From: Planctomycetota bacterium
GTDB taxonomy: Bacteria; Planctomycetota; UBA8742; UBA2392
DNA: 34,841 bases
NCBI GenBank assembly: GCA_020847415.1
Contig: JADLBZ010000090.1
Span: 1 to 34,841 of the forward strand
Direction: 5' to 3'
The translations under genes and the position numbers were made by a program. Below, piece after piece: positions 1 through 8,605 of the stretch. Positions within the stretch are counted from its first letter, which is position 1; every line of letters begins with the position of its first letter. The notes beneath the pieces were generated by a model, which ran no database searches, had not been told where the DNA came from, and saw only the letters and a list, made by a program, of their open reading frames with translations.

Positions 1-290
1 CCTGCTCGCGTGTCTACCCGCACAACAGCATGCGCGAGCTACTACAAGCCGATCCGCCGGGCTTCCTGTTCGCCTTTCTGCTCGGCACCAGCCTTTGGCG
101 TTTTGGCGCTTTGGCGGTATGCCATTGCCATTCTCAACAGCCACCACAGCGAAGAACCGAAGTGCCGCGTCAGGGCCGCAGCCGTTGCGTGGCGCGGTTG
201 CTTTTCTTCGCGTCGGCAGTTGCCGTTGCTGTGCTGCGCCCACACCGGCGAATCCACACCAAACAGCGAGGAGCCATTGAACCTGGGGGG

Positions 291-392
291 GTGTCGGTTC
301 CGTCCCGCTTCCGCATTAGGCCGCGACACGCGCCCTCCGGGCTTCTGTCGCTCGCTGTCGCGGACAAGACTGCACGCGATGGACGGAGCCAC
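291..392 (+). repeat. Dispersed intergenic repeat, copy A (core with CCGCGACA...TGTCGCGG inverted repeat)
   Basis: ccgcgacacgcgccctccgggcttctgtcgctcgctgtcgcgg at 321-363. The 37 nt upstream (291-327) align without gaps to 23274-23310 at about 70% identity, and the core is nearly the same as copies B and C. Confidence 0.65.
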
Positions 393-570
393 CCCTGAAT
401 CCAATCGCGACGCACCACAAGCTCCCGGTCACCTTCGCGGTCTTTGGCGCCCCGGCCCGCCTTCGCCCAAGCGCGAAGCCCGCCGCGCACTCGCCGTTGC
501 ATAAGGCCGCCGTTTTGCGAGACTGCTTCTCCCCTGAATTGACGCAACCGGCGTTGCCCCCGGGTGTTCC

Positions 571-1785
571 ATGCACATGCCTGGCAGCCCAACCGCGTCG
601 TACCGCGTCCTCCGGCGGGGCTTCAGCCTGCTGGAGCTGCTGGCTGTGATCAGCATCCTGGTCGTTGCCATGCTGGTGTTTGTCACCGTGCTGGGCAGCG
701 GCTCGGCAGGGCCGCCCCTCGAGCGCTCCTCGGTCCAGCTTTCCACCATGGTGGCGAACATCCGGCAGAATGCCTCGGTGCGGAAAGTGCACAGCGAGCT
801 GGTGCTGGATTACGTCAACGACCGCGCCGTGGCGCTGGCCCGTCGGCGCCTCATCACCTTCGCCTTCGAAGACGACGTGGCCAGCGGCAACATCATTGGC
901 CGCCGCGCCGGCGGCGCTGAAGTGCTGGCCAGCCGCTGGATGAACCTGCGCGACGGCAAGTGCCTCGACCTTCCTACGCCCCAGGCCTCGTTCACTCTGC
1001 CCTGGAACGAAACCTTTGAGGTCACCGGCGACTACGAGGGCCTGGCGGTCGCCTTTGACTACTGCCCCACCGGTGCTTCCACCGGCAATGTCGCCACCAT
1101 GGGCAGCGCCTTTGCGGTGACCGTGGCGGCTGCGCGCCCCGACAGCGTGCAACTGGCCCTGGCCTGCGGCGGCGCCAGCGTACAAAGCGCAACCTGGCTG
1201 GCCCTTTACCGCTGGCACACGGTGGAGGTGGCTGTCAGCCGTTACGGGGTGCACCTGTACATTGACGGGCGGCTGGACAGCGCGCCCATCAAGTCCAGCT
1301 TCACAGTGCCCTCGGCGGTCGGCTCGGACCTGCGCATTGGGGGCACGTCGTGCCGCGTGGACAACCTGGAGCTGTTCACGCTGGTTTCCAGCCAGACGCT
1401 GCAGCTGGAGGGCGTGCAGTTCATCGCGGAGGGCGTGGACCCTGTCACGGAAGGTACCGGCGGCGCAGAGGATATCTACCGCGACCTCACGCAGCCCCCC
1501 ACCAACGCGCCCGTCACAGGCCCGGGCAGCGGCACGCCGGGACCACCTGGCCTGCCGCCGGGCATGGACCTGCTGCCCGCCCTGGTGCACCTGTACTACG
1601 ACTCCTCGGGCAAGCTGGACCCCGCGCGCCACGCCGGCGCAGTGGACATCTACCTGGTGCACTACGAAGACGGCACCCTGCGCCGCATGCGCGTGCGCTT
1701 TCACCCCCTGGGTGCCGTTACCGCCGACGAACTGGACTACTTCCCCTGGGAAACCCCGCCCAACCCCCTTGGAGACGCCGGATGA
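571..1785 (+). CDS. Prepilin-type N-terminal cleavage/methylation protein (GspH-like minor pseudopilin) with LamG/concanavalin-like C-terminal region
   Basis: Leader then RRG^FSLLELLAVISILVVAMLVFVTV (class III signal peptide). C-terminal part has LYRWHTVEVAVSRYGVHLYIDGRLDSAPI...LRIGG...VDNLELF, typical of LamG-like jelly rolls. Confidence 0.8.
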   Translation: MHMPGSPTASYRVLRRGFSLLELLAVISILVVAMLVFVTVLGSGSAGPPLERSSVQLSTMVANIRQNASVRKVHSELVLDYVNDRAVALARRRLITFAFEDDVASGNIIGRRAGGAEVLASRWMNLRDGKCLDLPTPQASFTLPWNETFEVTGDYEGLAVAFDYCPTGASTGNVATMGSAFAVTVAAARPDSVQLALACGGASVQSATWLALYRWHTVEVAVSRYGVHLYIDGRLDSAPIKSSFTVPSAVGSDLRIGGTSCRVDNLELFTLVSSQTLQLEGVQFIAEGVDPVTEGTGGAEDIYRDLTQPPTNAPVTGPGSGTPGPPGLPPGMDLLPALVHLYYDSSGKLDPARHAGAVDIYLVHYEDGTLRRMRVRFHPLGAVTADELDYFPWETPPNPLGDAG

Positions 1786-4700
1786 TGCGCTCAGGGTTCC
1801 GCGGCGCAGCCGTGATGATGGTGCTGGTGGTGCTGGCCCTGCTGCTGGCGCTGGCCGTCTCGTTCACGTTCCTGATGATCCAGCAGGAGGGGTCCAGCGT
1901 GGCTGCGCTGGGCGGCGAAGAAACCCGCATTGTCACTCGCACGGGCGCCGACCACGCCATGGCGCGCCTGAACTATCGCAACCGCCTCAACGAGTTCGCT
2001 CGCTGGTGGGCCACCGACCCCAGCCAGGCAGCCATCACCGCCGACGACAACCCGTTCCTGGACTGGCAGGGCGAAAGCGTCGTGGACCTGCTCTACGACT
2101 TCGAGGGCGGCGGCGGCAACGCACCCCTGTTCCCCGGCCTTGCGCCCGTGAATGGAAAGCGGCCCTTTGCCGTGGAGGACCCCAAGTCGCTGGTGCTGGG
2201 CCTGAACGTGCAGGACGAGAGCGGCAAGGTGAACTTGAACTTCGCCACGCCCGAAGTGATCGCCAACCTGCTCGGTTCCGCCACCGTGGTGGAGGACTCG
2301 ATCCCGGCGGGCGGCGTGTACCCCACCATCACGCTCACCGACGCCAGCTTCCTGGCCGCCTACGACGAGGACAGCAACCCGCGCGACAACCGCTACGGCG
2401 GCGGCGTGGTGGTGATTGACAGCCAGCTGCTGATCTACGCCAGCCGCATCGGCAACGTGCTGAATAACGTAGTACCGAACCCGCGCTACAACGGCGCCGA
2501 CAACAACAGCAACTCGTTCTTCCGGTGGCACTCGCCCGACCGCGTGATCCGCGCCGGGGCGTTCGTCACTTCGCCCACGGCCTACAAGGTGGCCTATTAC
2601 CGCTACCTGGCGGCGCCGGGGCGCGTCACGCTGTTCAACACCCTGGACGACGTGCGCGAGATTGCCTCCCTGCCCCGCTGGCTGGCGCCTGCCGGCAACC
2701 TGGGCCCCACCATCATGGGCCAGCGCCTGGACGGCTGGCCGGAAGGGCTGGACCCGGTGCAGTTCCAGCACCTGGAGCGCACAGCCACCACCATGGCGCC
2801 CAGCCCGCGCTACGACGGCGGGTTCTTCTACCCGCATGTGGTCAACTTCGGCGGCATGTCCCCCACCGGCGAAAGCGGCAAGGACCACCTGCAGGTCAAC
2901 TACGACACGGCCCAGGCCTTCCAGTCCAACTATTATGTGCCCTTTGACCCGCGCATCGGCGCCAACCCGGCGCAACTGGACCCGCGCTACACCGGCCTGG
3001 GCGAGGGCAACCTGGTGCGGCTGCGGCTGGCTGACGGCACCACCCACATCGGCATGACCCTGCAGGGCGGGCGCGGTCAAATCGCCATCTGCACCGCCGG
3101 CGACCTCGAGATCGCCCAGGGCCAGCCCTGGCTGCTGGACGTGGCGGAGCGCGCGGGCATCAACATCAACACGGCGCCCTTTGAAGTGGTGGCCGCCGTG
3201 TTCCATGGCGTGGGGCCGCGCGGCAAGGATCCCACCCAGCAGCCCATTACGCTGGACCAGGCCCACGCGGTGGCGTCGGAGATCCTGGCCCGCACCCGAA
3301 GCGGCGACAGGGACGACGCCTTCGAGACCCTGGACGAACTGCACGCCTTCCTGATTGAGATGTCCCAGCGCAACCCGCCGGTGCTGCATTCCGGCCAGGT
3401 AGCGGCATTCATGAACACCCAGCGGTTTCCGTACTCGCCGGTGCAGGGCATCGTCACGGCGCCCTTCACGTTCGAGACCATGGACACCTACCTGCTGGAT
3501 GCCTTTGCCACCCGCTACATGCCGTCGGGCGGCGCCCTGGCGCGCGAGGCTTTCCGCGAGTGGGTCACGGTGGGCTCGGACACCCCCGTGGAATGGCACT
3601 GGCGCACCTACCGCGAACTGGCCGAGGAAATGCGCCGCCCCCAGGGCAACATCTTCAACTTGTTCGCCTCCGGCACCGCCAACGGCAAGCTCACCGGGGT
3701 GCTGGAGCTGCCCTTCGTGCACTACCTGCAGGACGAGCGCCTCATGCGCAAGCGCATGGATGCGCCCTGGAACCGGCCGACGCCCCAGAACCTGTACCAG
3801 CTTGCCGACGACCAGCAGCGGCCCGAGAAGTTCTTCAGCACCGTGACTACCCTGCAGATGCCCAGCGGCCAGCAGGCCGAAGTGGGCGACCTGGAAGCCG
3901 GCATGTTCAGCATGTGGTACCGCCCCCAATGGGAGGACTACACGCAGAACCACTACCTGTATGATTCGGCCGAGCAGGAGTACAGCAACCGCATCAGCCT
4001 GCTGTGGTGGGGTGCGCGCCAGCGCGGCTACCGCCTGGCGCAGCACAACTCGGGCCTGACCCTGCGCGTCAAGGACCGCACGCTGGAGGAAGCCTACACC
4101 GAGCTGCGCTACGAGCTGGACCAGGACGGCTTCCGGCATGGCGACTGGTACCACCTGAACATGAACTGGAAGGGCACCCACCTTTCGCACCTGAACATGC
4201 TGCTCGACGGCGATTGCATCTCGGGCGGCGCCAACCCAGCCCGGCCCGAGACCAACCACACCTTCCGGCAGATCAACGGCGCCTGGGTCAGCCGCACCAG
4301 CACCTTGCAGCACGACCTGGAGGACTGCCGCCTGGGCAACATGACCACGACCGAGATCCAGGTGGACCCCGACGACATCGGGGCCTTTCCGGACCGCGGC
4401 GTGCTCATGATCGGCGACGAGGCCATTGAGTACAACGGCAACAACGGGCTGGCCCTGCTGAACATCTACCGTGGCCCGGCGATCCCGACCATTCCTAACT
4501 CGGCGGCGGGCGCGCGCGGCACCATCGCGGGCTATCACCCCCGCGGCTCCAGGGTCACGGTGTTCGGCTATGTCAGCCCCCTGCAGCAGCACAACACCAA
4601 CGCCACCGGCAACAACGAGCCGCGCTGGCCCTTCCTGCCTGCCACGCGCGGGCAGCTTGGCTCCGGCATGGGCAGCACGGGCATTTACCGCGTCTCCAAG

Positions 4701-7025
4701 GTGGGCACCAACAACATCCAGTACTTCCGCCCGCTGGAGCTGGGCCCGGATGCCGGCTTTGCCGGGGCCGGCGACGACACCCGCGGCGGCGATCCCTACC
4801 ACCTGCCGCTGGCGGACTACACCGGCATGCCCGAGCGCGGCATCGTGGCGGTCTACGGCTTTGCCTGGCGCAACTACCACCCCCCCGGCACGCCGGGCAT
4901 CCCGCAACCCGGCGTTTCTTTTCCGGATTTCAACCCGAGCCTGCCGGGCGTGGAAACGCAACTCAATGTGCCCGGCGACCTGCAGTTCGAGTATGTCGCC
5001 TACGACCGCATTGACCCGCAGGGCCTGCACGTGGTGCGCCGCTACGACGCCCAGTTCAACTACAAGGACCCCACCACCTGGTGGCACTTCCTGGGCACCT
5101 ACACCAACCTGATCTCGCCTTCCAACCCCGCCGACCCGACCAACGTGAACCAGATCGCCTTCTTCACGGCCGGCACAGCCGTCATCCCGGTCAGCCTCGA
5201 CGTGGACAACGTCAGCGGCTACCACGACCGCAGCGTGGTGCAGGTGGACGAGGAGTGGTTCTTCTACAACCGCAAGTGGGACGCCACCCAGGCTGTGGAC
5301 GCGACGCCCAACACGCCCCTGGGCGACGACGACAACCTGCTGAACCTGCTGATCGAGATCAGCCCCAACATCACCATGCAGTACGTGCTGGCCAACGCCG
5401 CCACCGACACCAAGAATCCCGCCGGCATGGCCAACTTCCGCGGCTACATGGGCACCGGCATCTACAACCACAATGCCGGTTCGCCGGTGCTGCCCACCTT
5501 TGCCACCACCGTAAAGACCGGCGAGCGCGACGTGGTGACGACCATCAACGGCAAGAATTACGACAAGGAACTGCACGTCATCCGGCGCCAGCGCCTTTAC
5601 CCCGGCAACGACGGCATCCCCGGCAACGGCGACGACTGCGAGATTGCCGCCTTCTTCGAGCACTGCGGCCACAACTACCAGCCCAACCCGCAGGCCAACA
5701 ACCCCTACAACAACTGCAACCTGTGCAAGTTCCCCACCGGTGAGTTGCCCGTGGAGATCCCCACCACCTTCACGTTTGCCGGGGCTGACCCGCGCACGCC
5801 GGAAGGTGCCGCCACCCAGGGCCACGGCGCGGACTTCGATTCCTTCGAGTTCCGCATGTACACCAAGGGCAACTTCCGCCTCTCGCAGGACATGAACGCG
5901 GCTGTCCCGACCGAGGGCGGCGACCTGCAGGTAAACACCCTGTTGCCGCCCAACCTGGGCGTGGTGCGCATTGACGACGAGCTGGTCGCCTACCGCGGCA
6001 CTGAGACGCGCCGCGTGCAGTTCACGGACCCGGTGACCGGCCAGACCGTGCAGGTGGACACCTACTGGCTGCTGGATGTGACCCGCGGGATCCTGGGCAC
6101 GCTGCCGGCCGCCCACGCGGGCGGCACACCCCTCATGAACATGGCCAGCCTGCGCGTGGGCCGGCCCCAGCAGGCAGGCGACCAGCGCACCGACCGCATC
6201 AGCCTGATCCTGGGCGAGGAAACGATGCGCAGCTACGGCTTTGCCCGCATTGAAGAACCCGGCGCACCCACGGAAGTCTTTGGCTACCAGAAATACGTCG
6301 AGACCCAGCAACAACAGAACGGCCTGCCCATCCGCATCGGCAGCATCACCTGCGGCGAGTACCACGACCCGGCCTGGCAGCAGGCCTTGTTCCGGGGCGC
6401 TTACGGCACCCGGGCACGGGCCTATTCGCAGCGGGCGCTGTTCTTTGACCAGCCGGTGCGCTTTCCGGACTGGTTCCCCGGCTTCCACGTCGAGCAGGGG
6501 GGCGCCCAGGGCGCCTGGCACCAGAACGAACGCCAGGGTGTGCCCGGCGCCGTCACGCCCGAAATCTCGCACATCCAGGGCTCGCTGGCGGTGCGCGCCG
6601 GAGTGGTGAGCGAGTTCAAGTGGCGGCTGGCCTGGCTGCCCCACGCCGACCAGGCGCGCTACCAGGATTCCATCGGGGCCAGGCTGGTGTTGCGCTTCCG
6701 GGGTCGCGGGCAATGGTCACGGCTGCCCGAGTGGAACGAAGCCCCGACCAACCGGCCCGGCGGCCTGTATTCGTTTGAGTTCACGCCCGGTGCAAGCAAC
6801 ACGCAGGACCTGGGCATGACGCTGTTCGAGCAGACCGAGGACTTCACGCGTCTGCGCGAGTCGCCGGGGGGCATCCTGGCGGATCGCGTGGAGTGGCGCG
6901 TGTACTTTTACTTCAAGCAGGACGCCTTCCTCCGCGAGGATTACAAAGCCACACCGCAGTTCGGCGGGGCGTCCATGACCGTGCGCCAGCTTTCGCGCGT
7001 GCTGCGCCACGAGGAGAAGCGCTAG
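1782..7025 (+). CDS. Giant GspK-like minor pseudopilin (about 1,747 aa)
   Basis: Likely start ATG at 1782 overlaps the previous stop (ATGATG). N-terminal hydrophobic helix MMVLVVLALLLALAVSFTFLMIQQEG; GspK-type GININTAPFEVVAAVFHGVG and DQAHAVASEILARTRSGDRDDAFETLDELHAFL. The upstream part of ORF 1350-7025 overlaps the preceding gene in another frame and is probably not used. Confidence 0.8.
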   Translation: MMRSGFRGAAVMMVLVVLALLLALAVSFTFLMIQQEGSSVAALGGEETRIVTRTGADHAMARLNYRNRLNEFARWWATDPSQAAITADDNPFLDWQGESVVDLLYDFEGGGGNAPLFPGLAPVNGKRPFAVEDPKSLVLGLNVQDESGKVNLNFATPEVIANLLGSATVVEDSIPAGGVYPTITLTDASFLAAYDEDSNPRDNRYGGGVVVIDSQLLIYASRIGNVLNNVVPNPRYNGADNNSNSFFRWHSPDRVIRAGAFVTSPTAYKVAYYRYLAAPGRVTLFNTLDDVREIASLPRWLAPAGNLGPTIMGQRLDGWPEGLDPVQFQHLERTATTMAPSPRYDGGFFYPHVVNFGGMSPTGESGKDHLQVNYDTAQAFQSNYYVPFDPRIGANPAQLDPRYTGLGEGNLVRLRLADGTTHIGMTLQGGRGQIAICTAGDLEIAQGQPWLLDVAERAGININTAPFEVVAAVFHGVGPRGKDPTQQPITLDQAHAVASEILARTRSGDRDDAFETLDELHAFLIEMSQRNPPVLHSGQVAAFMNTQRFPYSPVQGIVTAPFTFETMDTYLLDAFATRYMPSGGALAREAFREWVTVGSDTPVEWHWRTYRELAEEMRRPQGNIFNLFASGTANGKLTGVLELPFVHYLQDERLMRKRMDAPWNRPTPQNLYQLADDQQRPEKFFSTVTTLQMPSGQQAEVGDLEAGMFSMWYRPQWEDYTQNHYLYDSAEQEYSNRISLLWWGARQRGYRLAQHNSGLTLRVKDRTLEEAYTELRYELDQDGFRHGDWYHLNMNWKGTHLSHLNMLLDGDCISGGANPARPETNHTFRQINGAWVSRTSTLQHDLEDCRLGNMTTTEIQVDPDDIGAFPDRGVLMIGDEAIEYNGNNGLALLNIYRGPAIPTIPNSAAGARGTIAGYHPRGSRVTVFGYVSPLQQHNTNATGNNEPRWPFLPATRGQLGSGMGSTGIYRVSKVGTNNIQYFRPLELGPDAGFAGAGDDTRGGDPYHLPLADYTGMPERGIVAVYGFAWRNYHPPGTPGIPQPGVSFPDFNPSLPGVETQLNVPGDLQFEYVAYDRIDPQGLHVVRRYDAQFNYKDPTTWWHFLGTYTNLISPSNPADPTNVNQIAFFTAGTAVIPVSLDVDNVSGYHDRSVVQVDEEWFFYNRKWDATQAVDATPNTPLGDDDNLLNLLIEISPNITMQYVLANAATDTKNPAGMANFRGYMGTGIYNHNAGSPVLPTFATTVKTGERDVVTTINGKNYDKELHVIRRQRLYPGNDGIPGNGDDCEIAAFFEHCGHNYQPNPQANNPYNNCNLCKFPTGELPVEIPTTFTFAGADPRTPEGAATQGHGADFDSFEFRMYTKGNFRLSQDMNAAVPTEGGDLQVNTLLPPNLGVVRIDDELVAYRGTETRRVQFTDPVTGQTVQVDTYWLLDVTRGILGTLPAAHAGGTPLMNMASLRVGRPQQAGDQRTDRISLILGEETMRSYGFARIEEPGAPTEVFGYQKYVETQQQQNGLPIRIGSITCGEYHDPAWQQALFRGAYGTRARAYSQRALFFDQPVRFPDWFPGFHVEQGGAQGAWHQNERQGVPGAVTPEISHIQGSLAVRAGVVSEFKWRLAWLPHADQARYQDSIGARLVLRFRGRGQWSRLPEWNEAPTNRPGGLYSFEFTPGASNTQDLGMTLFEQTEDFTRLRESPGGILADRVEWRVYFYFKQDAFLREDYKATPQFGGASMTVRQLSRVLRHEEKR

Positions 7026-8114
7026 GTGACTCGCGCACGCCCCAGCGGCTTCACCCTGGTCGAGCTGATGGTCTCCATCGGCATCCTGCTTGTGCTGGGC
7101 GTGATGGTCATTGGCTTCCTGCGCGGGGCGCTGACCATGAGCCGCACCGGCACCTCGCGCGGCCGGGCCTACGAGACCGCGCAGACGGTGCTGCGCCTGG
7201 CTGCCAAGGACTTCTCGCAGGTGGTGGGCGAGCCGGGTCACCCCGATGCCCCCACCGACGACCTCGCCTTCGTGGTGATGCAGGACCCCTGGGGGCGCCA
7301 GCTGATCGCCTTCACCCGCGCGTTCGGCGAGCAGGGCGGCTCCCTTGCGGGCTACGACGCCGCCCGCGCGGCACCCACCCAGGGCTATGGCAGCGACTAC
7401 ACCGGCCGCAACGTGAACAGCTCCCTGCGCGGTACCCACGGCAACCTGGAGGTAGTCTGGATGCTGGAACCTTCCCGCGCCGGCACGCGGCTGTATCGCG
7501 CCGAGCGCTCGCCGCCGCAGGCGGGCGGGCTGATTGACCTGATGCTGGCCTGGGTCCAGCGGTACCCCACATCCGACCGCGACGACCTGGTGCCCTCCGC
7601 CGCCCTGCGCGAGACCATGCTGGGCGGCGAGCCCCTGTGGGACCAGTTCGAGCTGGTGGCCGAGAACGTGCTGGCCTTCAACGTGGAGTGCTGGGACGAC
7701 TGGCAGGGCCGCACTGCCACCTGGGATGGCGGCCCCACCGGCCCTGTCACCACCTGGAGCATCAGCCAGCGCCTGCAGCAGGGCAAGTACGCCCTGCCGC
7801 GGGCGATCCGCCTGACGTTGATTGTCGCGCCGGAGGACCCCATCCGGGCCGAAAGCACCCTGCAGGCCAACATCTCGCGCTCGGACGGCTTTGCGCCCCT
7901 GGAGAGCACCGCCAACTTCCCGGATGTCACCTCGGGCAGCGCGTACATCCGCGTCAACGGCGAGCTGATGGCCTACGGCACGCGGGCCTCGGGCACGCTG
8001 GGGGCGCTGGCGCGGGGGGCGCTGGGCAGCCGCGCGCAGGACCATGAGGCGGGCTCGACCGTGCTGGCAGGCGAGGCTTTCCAACGGGTGATCCAGTTCC
8101 CGGTTTCGCGTTAA
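7026..8114 (+). CDS. Prepilin-type N-terminal cleavage/methylation protein (GspJ-like minor pseudopilin)
   Basis: GTG start at 7026 right after the upstream stop; PSG^FTLVELMVSIGILLVLGVMVIGFLRGAL; J-like length and position. Confidence 0.8.
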   Translation: MTRARPSGFTLVELMVSIGILLVLGVMVIGFLRGALTMSRTGTSRGRAYETAQTVLRLAAKDFSQVVGEPGHPDAPTDDLAFVVMQDPWGRQLIAFTRAFGEQGGSLAGYDAARAAPTQGYGSDYTGRNVNSSLRGTHGNLEVVWMLEPSRAGTRLYRAERSPPQAGGLIDLMLAWVQRYPTSDRDDLVPSAALRETMLGGEPLWDQFELVAENVLAFNVECWDDWQGRTATWDGGPTGPVTTWSISQRLQQGKYALPRAIRLTLIVAPEDPIRAESTLQANISRSDGFAPLESTANFPDVTSGSAYIRVNGELMAYGTRASGTLGALARGALGSRAQDHEAGSTVLAGEAFQRVIQFPVSR

Positions 8115-8126
8115 CAGGGGCGGCCG

Positions 8127-8597
8127 ATGCGCCGGAACAGAGGCTTCACGCTGCTCGAGATCATGATCGCCTTCAGCATCCTGCTGGCGGGCGTGGTGGG
8201 CGTGTATGCCGTGTTCGCCGCCGGGCTGGTGGCCCACAAGCGCGCCGTGGACAACACCACAGCCGCGGTACTGGCGGGCAGCCTGTTCGATGACATCGCC
8301 GCCAATTACGACGTGTGGTACTACGACCGCGACCACGACGGGACGCCCGACCTGGGCGAGGACGGCAACAACAACGGCACGCCGGACTGGTTTGAGCTGG
8401 ACAGCGGCGGCCGGCCCCGCTACCCGGTGCCCCAGCGCGGCGGCTATCGCTACACGGTGCGCTACGAGCGCAGCGACGTGGTGCCGCAGGAGCTGTTCGT
8501 GACGGCGCAGGTCTACTGGCGCCAGGAGAACGCCGAGAAGTCGGCGACCTTTCGGCGCAGCATCTTTCTGAAGAACCTGCCCGAGCTGGAGCCGTAG
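8127..8597 (+). CDS. Prepilin-type N-terminal cleavage/methylation protein (GspI/PilV-like minor pseudopilin)
   Basis: MRRNRG^FTLLEIMIAFSILLAGVVGVYAVFAAG; small size; internal DRDHDGTPDLGEDGNNNGTPDW Asp/Asn-rich loop. Confidence 0.8.
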   Translation: MRRNRGFTLLEIMIAFSILLAGVVGVYAVFAAGLVAHKRAVDNTTAAVLAGSLFDDIAANYDVWYYDRDHDGTPDLGEDGNNNGTPDWFELDSGGRPRYPVPQRGGYRYTVRYERSDVVPQELFVTAQVYWRQENAEKSATFRRSIFLKNLPELEP

Positions 8598-8605
8598 CCC
8601 GGCTC

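Noticed and set aside
30-504. Small overlapping + strand ORFs (122 and 164 aa) at the left edge
   Set aside because: No recognisable domain, overlap each other in different frames and cover repeat copy A; probably non-coding.
316-1704. 462-aa - strand ORF over the left region and the H-like pseudopilin
   Set aside because: Low-complexity antisense translation; no domain signal.
1791-6713. 1,640-aa ORF on the - strand opposite the giant GspK-like gene
   Set aside because: Composition (Val/Gly/His/Gln-rich, no domains) is typical of antisense ORFs kept open by high-GC codon bias; the + strand frame has clear family motifs.
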